A stretch of 64,000 nucleotides of DNA, taken from Sphingobacterium detergens. GTDB taxonomy: Bacteria; Bacteroidota; Bacteroidia; Sphingobacteriales; Sphingobacteriaceae. Under the pieces are notes generated by a model. The model ran no database searches. It was not told the DNA's origin and was given only the letters and a program-made list of their open reading frames with translations. The DNA lies in NCBI RefSeq assembly GCF_003610355.1, contig NZ_RAPY01000001.1, forward strand, positions 1,116,001-1,180,000, in the 5' to 3' direction. Positions 43,373-52,529 of the stretch are shown here, piece after piece. How positions within the stretch are numbered: position 1 is the first letter of the stretch; each line of letters opens with the position of its first letter. Made by a program: the position numbers and the translations under genes.

Positions 43373-43891
43373 ATGAAGACTTTTCAGTTTAAATCACACA
43401 ATGTTAAAAAGGGCTTAATCTTTGGATTCAGTTATTTGATTATAGTTTTTACTATTTTCTACCTTATCTATGGTGGCATCGATGGGATGGCCGATGCTGT
43501 CAATAACTTTGGATCAGCCAAAGCGCTGGGCTTCTTGGTCGCAATCATTGTTATTGGTCCATTTGTTGTGATCCTGCAGCTAATTAACCCCAAAATAGAG
43601 GTACTTATTGATCATCAACATATCCTGATCAAACAACAGAAGAAACCGGATCAGGACATCCTTCTAGACGATATTTATAGCATGAAGATAAACCATTCAT
43701 TGGTCAATCAACTTCAGCTTTTTGATCAGCAAGGACAGTTACTCATAACGATCCACCCCCAACAGGATATGCAAATCATTTACGGGATTGCTGCTGAAAT
43801 AGCACAGCATAAATCCTTCACCCAACAAAAAGGTAGCAAGAAGATCTTTGGTAATCCGGTTGAGACCATGTCTTACACAAGGAAGCTTTAA
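43373..43891 (+). CDS. Hypothetical membrane protein with PH-like tail
   Basis: This 172-residue protein has two N-terminal membrane helices (GLIFGFSYLIIVFTIFYLIY and LGFLVAIIVIGPFVVILQL) and a soluble tail built of short strands and a helix (IEVLIDHQHILIKQQKKP; DDIYSMKINHSLVNQLQL). This pattern is like YcxB/DUF304 PH-type domains. Function is unknown. It is divergent from the larger membrane protein at 42424 and followed 72 bases later by another protein of the same build. Confidence 0.6.
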   Translation: MKTFQFKSHNVKKGLIFGFSYLIIVFTIFYLIYGGIDGMADAVNNFGSAKALGFLVAIIVIGPFVVILQLINPKIEVLIDHQHILIKQQKKPDQDILLDDIYSMKINHSLVNQLQLFDQQGQLLITIHPQQDMQIIYGIAAEIAQHKSFTQQKGSKKIFGNPVETMSYTRKL

Positions 43892-43963
43892 AACTGAAAC
43901 AGGTTAACATTCTCGACTTGATTCAAAATAACACAAAGATTTTAAATAGAATAAAAATAATAG

Positions 43964-44488
43964 GTGAAGGTATACTATCCAAATAATCAATGGACATTTT
44001 ATATGATATCCCCGCTCATCATCTGGGTAGGACTTTGCTATTTAATCTTTGTCGAGCGAAATTTTTCCTTGGTTCTTATGGGCTTTGCTTTATTTTCTTT
44101 TCTCTTTTTTTGCTATTGCCTTTACGAAAGATTTGGAACCCAGTTAGCCATCTATGCAGATCGGCTCGAACTCCGCCAAAACTTTCAGCAGCCCCAATCA
44201 TTTTACTACACAGATCATGAGTTTGTCGTGGGCCCGACCTATGATACCTATACTCGACAGGTGTTTTCAAAAAAATACGCAGGTCGATCACGTTATTTTT
44301 TTATCTATCCATTGGATGAAGATGGTAATCGTGTGAAAATGCTTTCTACTGCGCTTGAACTAAGTATTACCAAGGGTCGATATCGAAAAATCCAAAAAGA
44401 TTTGTCAGAAAGCTTGGAAAAGCTAGATCTTCTAGCACATTTGCGTTATAATAACAACCATGATACTGTTATTGTTAGAAATAGATAA
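43964..44488 (+). CDS. Hypothetical membrane protein with PH-like tail
   Basis: This protein of up to 174 residues has two membrane helices (MISPLIIWVGLCYLIFV; LVLMGFALFSFLFFCYCLY) and a soluble tail with strands (QLAIYADRLELRQNF; RYFFIYPLDEDGNRVKML), similar in layout but not in sequence to its neighbour. The frame begins with GTG directly after a stop. An ATG at 44003, just before the first helix, is the alternative start. With the two adjacent proteins it forms a small cluster of PH-like membrane proteins. Confidence 0.55.
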   Translation: MKVYYPNNQWTFYMISPLIIWVGLCYLIFVERNFSLVLMGFALFSFLFFCYCLYERFGTQLAIYADRLELRQNFQQPQSFYYTDHEFVVGPTYDTYTRQVFSKKYAGRSRYFFIYPLDEDGNRVKMLSTALELSITKGRYRKIQKDLSESLEKLDLLAHLRYNNNHDTVIVRNR

Positions 44489-44520
44489 TCTTGTTTATAA
44501 TAGCTGTACCGTATTCAAAT

Positions 44521-45621
44521 TTATTTTAGCTCCAGCAATTCCTTGCCGAATTTTTTCTCAATAAAAGGATTCATCGGTGGGATGCCAAATTTAGTATTTT
44601 CTAACCAAAATTTGCTTGTATACCGGCTTTTCAATTCGAGCCAAAGACCCGAAGTAACCTCTTTCTTTACGCTCTTGAATTCTTCTTTCGTCATGAATCG
44701 ACGTTCTTGCGTATAAAACTCACTCAAAAAATCAAAAGGGACAAATTCCGATTTACGACCTCTTTTGATAGCACCGACATTCATTACCACCCTGCTGACC
44801 AACTTACCCTGTTCAGGTTGATCGAGATTTGTCGGCGAATAATTTTCCATGGTTACGCCGGTATATTGCTGCCCTTTGACCTTAAAGAAACTTACTTCTT
44901 TTTGGCTATTGGGTGGAATAATGTCAAAATATACCTGTACATCGCCACGGGCTGTTTTTTGGATATATCCGGTATTCAGATTACCCGTCCGGATGATTCT
45001 CCGGCCTTTATCCGGGACCATAACAAATTTTGACGGAAGATCATTCGCAACAGACTGTGCCTTCATGCGCATCACATGTGGCTTCCATTGCCAGAAATTA
45101 CCCATCACCTCTCTAAAATTCTGAGTAGCGATGGAATCCTCAAAAATCCGGTAATCCAAAATACGGTGATAGACTTTCCCATTCTTGTTTTTCAACGGAA
45201 TATAATATTCAATAATTCCATCGTAGAAATAACGTGTACGTTTATTGAAAAAAGTAGTGTTCCTAAAATACCCTTTCAAAACCAGATAATCATACTGACT
45301 CTTATCTGCGATAGCGATCTCATCTATTTTAATGCTACGCGGGATCAATTTGATCAGCTTCTCTTTTCGCAGCTTCGCGCTCGATTCCTGATAATTATTA
45401 TAAGAAATATGCTGCAATATGATCTTTGCATTTACATGCTGCTTCAGCGAATCCATAGTGAACTCCCCTTTCGTATTTGCTACACCTAATAATGTTCCAT
45501 CTTCAGCGTAAATATTCACTAAAGGCACTGGTTCACCACTCAAACTATCAACGATATGGATTTGAGCAAATAGCATGTTGCAACTAAAAAAAAAACACAG
45601 GGAAAATAATATTTTTGCCAT
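44521..45621 (-). CDS. Exported protein with carboxypeptidase-like regulatory domain
   Basis: This 366-residue exported protein has a signal peptide (MAKILFSLCFFFSCNMLFAQ) and an N-terminal CarbopepD_reg_2 beta-sandwich (about 21-95; SGEPVPLVNIYAEDGTLLG, then NTKGEF). A long beta-rich C-terminal part follows, of the kind seen in Bacteroidota outer membrane hypotheticals. No enzyme motif is seen. Unlike DUF5686 proteins it is too short to have an outer membrane barrel of its own. It ends just past the PH-like gene on the opposite strand. Confidence 0.75.
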   Translation of the reverse strand: MAKILFSLCFFFSCNMLFAQIHIVDSLSGEPVPLVNIYAEDGTLLGVANTKGEFTMDSLKQHVNAKIILQHISYNNYQESSAKLRKEKLIKLIPRSIKIDEIAIADKSQYDYLVLKGYFRNTTFFNKRTRYFYDGIIEYYIPLKNKNGKVYHRILDYRIFEDSIATQNFREVMGNFWQWKPHVMRMKAQSVANDLPSKFVMVPDKGRRIIRTGNLNTGYIQKTARGDVQVYFDIIPPNSQKEVSFFKVKGQQYTGVTMENYSPTNLDQPEQGKLVSRVVMNVGAIKRGRKSEFVPFDFLSEFYTQERRFMTKEEFKSVKKEVTSGLWLELKSRYTSKFWLENTKFGIPPMNPFIEKKFGKELLELK

Positions 45622-45836
45622 AAATCAAATTATTGATCTAAAATATAAAATAGTCATTAAAATAACTGTCAAAAATCGTTAAAGAACAGCCGCAACGAAA
45701 ATCTACTAAAGCAAATATAGTCTACTAACTCCCCTTTTATTAAGAGCTTTTTTGCCCTGTATCATCGTTCTCTATAAACTTCTTTTTATATTTAGCCATT
45801 AACCCGTACCAACTTTATTTGCTAAGCATAATCACG

Positions 45837-46214
45837 ATGATAAAATTAACGAGAGTCCACTACATGGTTTTAATGTGCGCAACAATAGTCTTAGGATTAT
45901 TATCACGGAAAATTACAGGAATACCTTTATCTGTGGGCGATGGTTTATATGCTGTGATGGTCTACTGGTTATGTAGGTTTATTTTTTTTCAGCGATCCCA
46001 CAGCTTTTGCTTTGTAAGTTCACTGTTATTTTGTTTTGCAATTGAGTTTCTACAGTTGGTACAACATCCACTATTAATCAGCGTCAGAAGTCATCCGCTA
46101 TTACGACTGTTATTTGGCCAAGGCTTTCTCTGGTCTGACCTGATAGCCTACATCGCTGGATCTGCTATCGCTTTTCTCTTAGATCGAACTTTTCACCGAT
46201 CCAAGACAAGATAG
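45837..46214 (+). CDS. DUF2809 membrane protein
   Basis: This 125-residue protein is almost entirely membrane helices (about four), with the DUF2809 hallmarks LSRKITGIPLSVGDGLYAVM near the start and FCFAIEFLQLVQHP followed by GFLWSDLIAYIAG near the end. The family is common in Bacteroidota and of unknown function, with VanZ-like features. The ATG at 45837 is preferred to a TTG at 45819 in the same frame. It stands alone and converges with the propeller regulator. Confidence 0.8.
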   Translation: MIKLTRVHYMVLMCATIVLGLLSRKITGIPLSVGDGLYAVMVYWLCRFIFFQRSHSFCFVSSLLFCFAIEFLQLVQHPLLISVRSHPLLRLLFGQGFLWSDLIAYIAGSAIAFLLDRTFHRSKTR

Positions 46215-46288
46215 AAAAGAATAAGGTTAAAAGCATAGCCCATGCAGAACGCCGATAATATACTGACAATAAAAAAGAATCTTTTCAT
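46193..46288 (-). CDS. Possible 31-residue single-helix membrane protein
   Basis: A 31-codon frame on the minus strand begins ATGAAAAGA and encodes MKRFFFIVSILSAFCMGY followed by AFNLILFYLVLDR, a short positive start plus one membrane helix, ending TGA at 46193. It overlaps the end of the DUF2809 gene by 22 bases. Such peptides are real in some bacteria, but here only the sequence form supports it. Confidence 0.3.
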   Translation of the reverse strand: MKRFFFIVSILSAFCMGYAFNLILFYLVLDR

Positions 46289-46377
46289 ATTTTGATCGTT
46301 TGTTGTCCGTAACGAATGCAGCAATTCAACCTTATATAAATTAATTACAGGTGCTTTATTTTACAAGTATAATTTCC

Positions 46378-49272
46378 TCAAATCGTATTCAGATAGTCAT
46401 TTAATGACAGCTCCGTTTCGACCTGTAATTTTTTCCGTAATCTATACCGGTGGATTTCAACTCCTCTGACTGTAATATTCTGCAATTGCGCAATTTGTTT
46501 GGATGTAAAATGAAGCTTCAAATAAGCACATACTTTAAGATCATTGCGGGATAATCCAGGATGTTTTTCCTTTAACTTATTCAAAAAACCATCATTAAGC
46601 TCATCAAAATGGCTGGCAAATTGGTTCCAGTTGGCGCTGTTTTTTTCAATATCTTTTAATAGGTTATTGATGCGCTTTAGATTGGAATCTTCATCGTCAC
46701 CCGTATCCAGCTTAGCCAATTCATCCCTTACTTTGATCAATGCTCCCGAATTTTCCAGCAGCTGCATACTAGTACTCGCCAATTCTTTTGTTTTGGTGAT
46801 AACCTCATTTGCCAACTTCTCATTGTTCAACTTCACAATTTCTTTTTCGTTTTTTTCAATTTCCAGCTGATGGATATAACGCAGCTGCTCCAATTGTTTT
46901 TCATGTTTTAGCTGCTGTTTGTGCTGTTCAATTTTTCGAAGACGAATCAGACCCAATACACCAAGTGTAGCGAGGAGAAAGTAGCCGATTTTTGCCCATA
47001 AGGTTTTATACCAAGGTGGCAAAACGACAAAACTATATTCCGCTACACTGGACTCTTGATTTAGGTTGTTCCGAACCTTAACTAAGAACGTATACTGGCC
47101 GTCCTGCAAGTTAGTATACGACTTTTCGGACTGCTGTGTCCAAGAAGACCAATTCTCATCATAACCTGACAATTTATAGCTAAACTCAAGATGTTGATAT
47201 ATGCCATAACTTGGTGAAGAGAAGCTAAATCGGAAAGAATTGAAAACAGCCGGCAATTGCAAGATACTATCCTTTCCGGACGCTCCTTTTAGTTTTGACA
47301 TATTTGAAAAAAAACCAGCAAAAATAAGACTATCACCCTTCCCTGTTGCGATGACTTGCGAGAGCATAGCGACCGGTTTAAAGCTTTGTTTCAGGTATTT
47401 ATCATAATTAATGTGAAGCGCTCCTTTTTCTGCGCCTACATAGATATTATTTTGATCGAAACTATAGATATGCTCAAAACCGGAGGTACTCATGCCTTCA
47501 ATTTCTGGGAAATTAACCAAATGATAGGTTCCCTTTTTGGCGTTAAACTGTCCAAGGCCAACTGTTTTCTTTGTACAAAACCAGATATTGCCATCTTGGT
47601 CATCTTTTAGATAGCGGATGGTCAGATCCTTAAAAGCAGCAAACTGGTTGCTTGGCACAAATCGCTTGCTATTATAATCATAATTATAAAGCCCTTTCTC
47701 CGTTGCAAATACCACTTGATTTTTTATTCTAAACACATAATTTTGATAATCCGCGGGTAGTCCATTCTTTTGGGTATACAACTCAGCCTGATAAGACTTC
47801 TTATCTTTTGAAAGTGTTATGCGGTATATTCCTCTGTAGGGATGTGAAGCCCATATTGTTCCATTTTCATCCTGTTCAAGAAAGCGGAAAGAATCAGATG
47901 GTCCATTGAGCAGGCCTTTGGAAGAGAAAACACCGTTATGAAAATGCAATAGCTCCAAGCCCTGATAGGTACCAACTAAACTCTCTTCAATAGGATATAC
48001 CATATTTAATGGAAGCAATTTCCATGTCCCTATACCCTGTGTTAATGGTTTGATAGAATGATCCGTGATCTGAAACAAACCCTTATTGTGCCCCAGTAAC
48101 ACGTGGCCATTGAGTTGTTCTAAGCGCCAGGCTTCTCCAGCATCACTCCCCTGAAGCAGTGAAAACACGGCCGGTGAACGGCTTTGATCTATTAGATCAC
48201 TTTTTATATTGGCATAATATACTCCATTGGATGAAGAAAGATAAAGTGTATTATTAAAGATAACAGCGGAATATCCGGTAACATCATTGTCCATATTTGG
48301 TCTCAGGTAGCGAATAGCGCTTCCATAACTGATGACCGAAATTACATTATCAGTACCGATCCATATATTCTTTTGCTTATCAACGAAAACGGTGGTGACG
48401 TTCTTATTTTGCAAACCTTCCCTGACGCCGATCCGCTGTATTGTATTTCCAGCCATATCACGTATGTGACAACCTTCTTTTGCATTACCCACAACAAATG
48501 TTAACTCGTCGATCTGTGCTAAGGATGGGGTATAGCTACCATCGTTATCCTGCTTATTCAATCGCGTCATTTTTCTATCTTTCAGGGCATAATTTTCATT
48601 ATTTAAAGTAGATAATAATATACGATCCTTACCTAAAGGCATTATGGTAGCAATCTTAACATCTTTAAAGGGTAAGTCTGTGATATAAGGAGTCCATTTA
48701 TTATCGCGGAATTCTAATAAACCATTCTTCCGGTCCTGTGCATATAATATTCCCCCCGATTGTCCCATAAAATACCATTCCACAGCAGCAGGGTGTACCT
48801 GGATCTTTTGCCCTTTTAACTCAAATATAACATCTGTTCCTCGAAAAAAAACTGATTGTCCTACCCCAACAGTATTCCAGATATCCGCAAAGTTCCGATA
48901 TTTTGGAGGAATTAGCTCTTTCAATGACTTGTAGGTCAATCCTGATTGCGAAGAGCGTTCAAAATAGCCAAAATCACCTTGACCACCAACATATATACGA
49001 TCATTAACATCAATCCATATGGAGCGAATATTGGTGTGATTGGGCAAGGAGAATGTTTTCCAATATCGTCCGTCAAATGTCAACAACCCTTCGCTATTGC
49101 CAAAATACATAATCCCATGACTATCTTGTTTGATATCCCATGTTCGGCTCCCACCTTGATATATCGATTTGCTATAATTATACACCAGTGGTAAGCCAAG
49201 CAAATCCTGTCCAACCAGCCGATTTGAAAAAACAGAAAATAGCGTAAAAAATAGGATGACAAAACACTTCAT
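46378..49272 (-). CDS. Propeller/Y_Y_Y sensor with LuxR-type HTH, PUL regulator
   Basis: This 964-residue one-component membrane sensor has a signal peptide, a long periplasmic two-bladed set of regulator-propeller repeats (about 30-600; for example GIMYFGNSEGLLTFDG and NIWIGTDN) and a Y_Y_Y Ig-like domain (about 690-760; FSYKLSGYDENWSSW). One membrane helix follows (IGYFLLATLGVLGLIRL), then a coiled coil and a C-terminal LuxR HTH (LKLHFTSKQIAQL; RGVEIHRYRLRKKL). It lacks a kinase domain, unlike classical hybrid sensors. It is divergent from susC and surely controls it. The ATG at 49272 is set by the signal peptide and AAGGGAA. Confidence 0.88.
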   Translation of the reverse strand: MKCFVILFFTLFSVFSNRLVGQDLLGLPLVYNYSKSIYQGGSRTWDIKQDSHGIMYFGNSEGLLTFDGRYWKTFSLPNHTNIRSIWIDVNDRIYVGGQGDFGYFERSSQSGLTYKSLKELIPPKYRNFADIWNTVGVGQSVFFRGTDVIFELKGQKIQVHPAAVEWYFMGQSGGILYAQDRKNGLLEFRDNKWTPYITDLPFKDVKIATIMPLGKDRILLSTLNNENYALKDRKMTRLNKQDNDGSYTPSLAQIDELTFVVGNAKEGCHIRDMAGNTIQRIGVREGLQNKNVTTVFVDKQKNIWIGTDNVISVISYGSAIRYLRPNMDNDVTGYSAVIFNNTLYLSSSNGVYYANIKSDLIDQSRSPAVFSLLQGSDAGEAWRLEQLNGHVLLGHNKGLFQITDHSIKPLTQGIGTWKLLPLNMVYPIEESLVGTYQGLELLHFHNGVFSSKGLLNGPSDSFRFLEQDENGTIWASHPYRGIYRITLSKDKKSYQAELYTQKNGLPADYQNYVFRIKNQVVFATEKGLYNYDYNSKRFVPSNQFAAFKDLTIRYLKDDQDGNIWFCTKKTVGLGQFNAKKGTYHLVNFPEIEGMSTSGFEHIYSFDQNNIYVGAEKGALHINYDKYLKQSFKPVAMLSQVIATGKGDSLIFAGFFSNMSKLKGASGKDSILQLPAVFNSFRFSFSSPSYGIYQHLEFSYKLSGYDENWSSWTQQSEKSYTNLQDGQYTFLVKVRNNLNQESSVAEYSFVVLPPWYKTLWAKIGYFLLATLGVLGLIRLRKIEQHKQQLKHEKQLEQLRYIHQLEIEKNEKEIVKLNNEKLANEVITKTKELASTSMQLLENSGALIKVRDELAKLDTGDDEDSNLKRINNLLKDIEKNSANWNQFASHFDELNDGFLNKLKEKHPGLSRNDLKVCAYLKLHFTSKQIAQLQNITVRGVEIHRYRLRKKLQVETELSLNDYLNTI

Positions 49273-49292
49273 AATAATTCCCTTCAATTGGC

Positions 49293-49364
49293 TGACGTAA
49301 ACTTGACGTAGCTCAAATATATTGAATTTTAGCCGAAAAACCCAACATGACGTAGTGTTGTAGT
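49293..49364. promoter_or_regulatory. Phased TGACGTA repeats between regulator and susC
   Basis: TGACGTA occurs at 49293-49299, 49304-49310 and 49348-49354, spaced 11 and 44 bases, i.e. whole helical turns. The third copy is embedded in GTAGT-N3-GTAGT, ending at 49363. It lies 34-50 bases upstream of the susC -7 element, a good activator position, while the first two are 21-38 bases before the regulator start. It is probably bound by the adjacent regulator (inference). Confidence 0.55.
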
Positions 49365-49397
49365 ACCTCGAAAATTTATCAATCCCATTTGTAAGAC

Positions 49398-49405
49398 TAA
49401 TTTTG
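49398..49405 (+). promoter_or_regulatory. TAnnTTTG -7 element for susC
   Basis: TAATTTTG matches the Bacteroidota -7 consensus, 46 bases before the susC ATG. No -33 TTG is seen at the usual distance, which suits a promoter that needs an activator. Confidence 0.45.
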
Positions 49406-49450
49406 ATATTTGATAATTATAAACAATTCCTAAATTTTAATTCATTACAC

Positions 49451-52400
49451 ATGAGAAATAATATCAGTATTATTGCCAGTGTTGCACTGTTCTCTTGCTT
49501 GACAAATACGGTCATGGCACAGAACAAAACCATCAGTGGAAGGATCACCAACCAAGCGGGAAATCCTATTGTCGCGAGCATCTTTTTGCAGGGCAATTTC
49601 AAGATTGGCACCAGCAGCAACGAGAACGGGGATTTTAGTCTTTCTATTCCGCAAAATTCGACCAATTTGGTGATCTCCTCTTTGGGGTATGAAACACAAA
49701 CCGTTTCTATAAATGGGAACCTCTTAAATATTCAGCTCCAACCCAAGGGTGATTTCAATCTGGACGAAGTAGTTGTTGTCGGCTATGGTACACAACGAAA
49801 GGGAGATCTAACAGCTCCTATTGGAAAGGTAGATATGGGAGAAATGGTCAAACGGACTGTCACCAATCCAATGGATGCCCTACAGGGTGCTGTCACTGGC
49901 GTACAGATCGTCAGTTCGGGCGCACCAGGATCAACGCCATCCGTCCGTGTCCGTGGTGTAGGCTCTTTTAATAATGAAAGTCCCCTATATGTTGTGGATG
50001 GGATGTTCATGGATAATATTGACTTCCTGAATCCAAATGATATAGCCGACATTTCCATTTTAAAGGATGCTTCTGGAGCAGCAATCTATGGGGTTCGTGC
50101 CGCAAATGGTGTCATTCTGGTGACTACAAAAAAAGGAAGCTTAAACATGAAATCAAAAATTACTTATAATGGTTTCGCAGGTTTCCAGACACCAACAAAT
50201 GTTTTAAAAATGGCCAATGCGCAGCAATATGCGGCCTATGCAACGGCTATTGGTAATGACGCATTTGTAAAGAGTTCTGTACAGAAATTTGGTGGTACCG
50301 AAACCAATCCCGCGATGGATACAGATTGGTTCAAAGAACTGTTGCGTTCCAAGGCTCTGATCACAAACCATAACTTGGATATGATGGGTGGAGGTGAAAA
50401 AATAACCTATGCGATGGGACTTAATTACGTCAAACAGGATGGGATTATGGATGCCAGCAATATGAACCAAAAATACAATATCCGAATGCAGGTGGATGCT
50501 AAAGTAACAGACTGGTTAAAAGCAGGTTTTAGTGCACATTTCAATAACTTCAAAACCTATTCACCTAACAACGCCGCATTCAGACAGGCCTATTTTGCTT
50601 CGCCACTCTATCCAGTCTACGACCCTTCACTGGAACTTGCCAAACCTGAAAAATTTGGATCTAGTACTGCGATTGGCATGCAATCCGGATTTTGGTACAA
50701 TAATCCGATTGCAACGGCATTCTACAATACCAATCAAACCAAAGGTTTTCAGATTTTACCAACAATCTATTTAGAGGCAGAGCTTTGGAAAGATAAGATC
50801 ACTTTTCGCTCACAGCTTAGCCAGCGGTATCAATCCACCCACAACATAAACTATAATCCTGTTTATTATATTGATAATGACCAACGCAACGACCGCTCTT
50901 TTTTACGATCAGCGCAAGCACGTAACACCAATTATATCTTAGATAACCTCTTAACCTATAAAGATCAGGCCGACAAACATCACTGGTCTGTTCTACTAGG
51001 CCAGTCTTCGCGTGAAGAACGCTGGCGTGAGACCTGGGTTCAAGCCAATGATGTACCTGCGTCCGAAGAATTTTGGTATGTGGGGGTGGATGCCCAAGGC
51101 ACTGGTTCAGCTACTGGTTACGGTGAGAGAGGGTCAAGAAATGCAGGTATATCCTATTTCACGAGAGGCACCTATGACTATGACAACAAGTATCTATTGA
51201 CCGCAACATTCCGTGCTGATGGAAGTTCAAAATATCAGACAAAATGGGGTTATTTCCCCTCGATAGGTTTGGGTTGGGTATTGACCCGCGAAAAGTTTAT
51301 GGAAAACCAAAAACTCTTCAATCAATTGAAGCTCCGTGGAAGCTGGGGTAAATTGGGGAACGACGGTATTCAACCCAATGCTGGATACGCGACAGTGTAT
51401 TCGGGCAATAACTATTCGGGAATATTCGGCAGTGAAGGTGCAACAAATGGAACACGTGTACCCGGATATCGTGTCGGCCGATTTTTCACCCAGGTCCGTT
51501 GGGAAGTTGTTGAAGAATGGGATGGTGGTCTTGATTTCGCTTTGTTGAACAATCGCTTAACAGGTACAGTAGATTACTATCACCGTACAACAAACGATCT
51601 CGCTTTTAGCAGACCTATCCCCTTTTCTTGGGATCGTGTCTACGGCAATTGGGGCAGCGTAACGAACAGTGGCTGGGAGATTGGATTGCAATGGAAAGAC
51701 AAGGTTGGTGACTTCGGCTATGCGATCGGTGGGAACCTGACCACATTAAAAAACCGAGTAAAGAACCTCGGTGGACTGGAGAATATCATGAATGGTTATC
51801 CCGAATGGTCAGCAGAATTTCCAGCGAGGATTGAGCTCAATCAACCCATCAACTTCTATTACGGTTATGAAGTTGCAGGTGTCTACCAAAATCAAGCGCA
51901 GATTGATGCAGATCCCATTGCGAAAAGATATAACCAACAAAATCCAAATACACCGATTTTACCGGGGTATCTTCAATACAAAGATCAGAACAACAATGGT
52001 GAGCTTGATGAAAAAGACCGCGTCAACCTTGGAAACTATCTTCCAACTATCGCCTACGGATTTAACCTAGCATTTGATTACAAAAAATTTGATTTAAGCA
52101 TCGCCTTTCAAGGTGTAGCGGGCAACAAAATCCATAATCTTAATCGTGCAATGCGTCGAAAATACAATCAGATGAATGCAGATGCCGCTTTCATCGAAAA
52201 TCTCTGGACCGGAGAAGGAAGCAGCAACACCCACCCTTCTGCAAAAGGATCTGTAGCCCCATGGAATCTGCAAGCAAGCTCGTTTTTTGTCGAGAGTGGT
52301 GCCTATCTACGGATACAGAATATTCAGCTGGGCTATAATTTTGATCTGAATAAAATACCAGTACGTGTTTTTGCAACGGCTGACAGACCTTTTATATTCA

Positions 52401-52504
52401 CGAAGTACAATGGTTTTACGCCAGAAATAACTGGAATGGGATTCGATGCCAACGTATATCCGATTGCTTCGTCTTATAGTCTAGGTGTCAAAGTATCGTT
52501 CTAA
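49451..52504 (+). CDS. SusC/RagA-family TonB-linked outer membrane transporter
   Basis: This 1017-residue transporter has a signal peptide (MRNNISIIASVALFSCLT), a carboxypeptidase-like domain (TISGRITNQAGNPIVASIFL), the SusC family segment DEVVVVGYGTQRKGDLT, a plug with DISILKDASGAAIYGVRAAN and a C-terminal barrel ending SLGVKVSF. It imports oligosaccharides with the SusD lipoprotein 25 bases downstream. The ATG at 49451 is chosen by the signal peptide. An in-frame TTG at 49403 lies inside the promoter. The linked GH16 enzyme suggests beta-1,3/1,4-glucan fragments as substrate. Confidence 0.95.
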   Translation: MRNNISIIASVALFSCLTNTVMAQNKTISGRITNQAGNPIVASIFLQGNFKIGTSSNENGDFSLSIPQNSTNLVISSLGYETQTVSINGNLLNIQLQPKGDFNLDEVVVVGYGTQRKGDLTAPIGKVDMGEMVKRTVTNPMDALQGAVTGVQIVSSGAPGSTPSVRVRGVGSFNNESPLYVVDGMFMDNIDFLNPNDIADISILKDASGAAIYGVRAANGVILVTTKKGSLNMKSKITYNGFAGFQTPTNVLKMANAQQYAAYATAIGNDAFVKSSVQKFGGTETNPAMDTDWFKELLRSKALITNHNLDMMGGGEKITYAMGLNYVKQDGIMDASNMNQKYNIRMQVDAKVTDWLKAGFSAHFNNFKTYSPNNAAFRQAYFASPLYPVYDPSLELAKPEKFGSSTAIGMQSGFWYNNPIATAFYNTNQTKGFQILPTIYLEAELWKDKITFRSQLSQRYQSTHNINYNPVYYIDNDQRNDRSFLRSAQARNTNYILDNLLTYKDQADKHHWSVLLGQSSREERWRETWVQANDVPASEEFWYVGVDAQGTGSATGYGERGSRNAGISYFTRGTYDYDNKYLLTATFRADGSSKYQTKWGYFPSIGLGWVLTREKFMENQKLFNQLKLRGSWGKLGNDGIQPNAGYATVYSGNNYSGIFGSEGATNGTRVPGYRVGRFFTQVRWEVVEEWDGGLDFALLNNRLTGTVDYYHRTTNDLAFSRPIPFSWDRVYGNWGSVTNSGWEIGLQWKDKVGDFGYAIGGNLTTLKNRVKNLGGLENIMNGYPEWSAEFPARIELNQPINFYYGYEVAGVYQNQAQIDADPIAKRYNQQNPNTPILPGYLQYKDQNNNGELDEKDRVNLGNYLPTIAYGFNLAFDYKKFDLSIAFQGVAGNKIHNLNRAMRRKYNQMNADAAFIENLWTGEGSSNTHPSAKGSVAPWNLQASSFFVESGAYLRIQNIQLGYNFDLNKIPVRVFATADRPFIFTKYNGFTPEITGMGFDANVYPIASSYSLGVKVSF

Positions 52505-52529
52505 CTGTTAACCTTTTAATTTAAACTGT

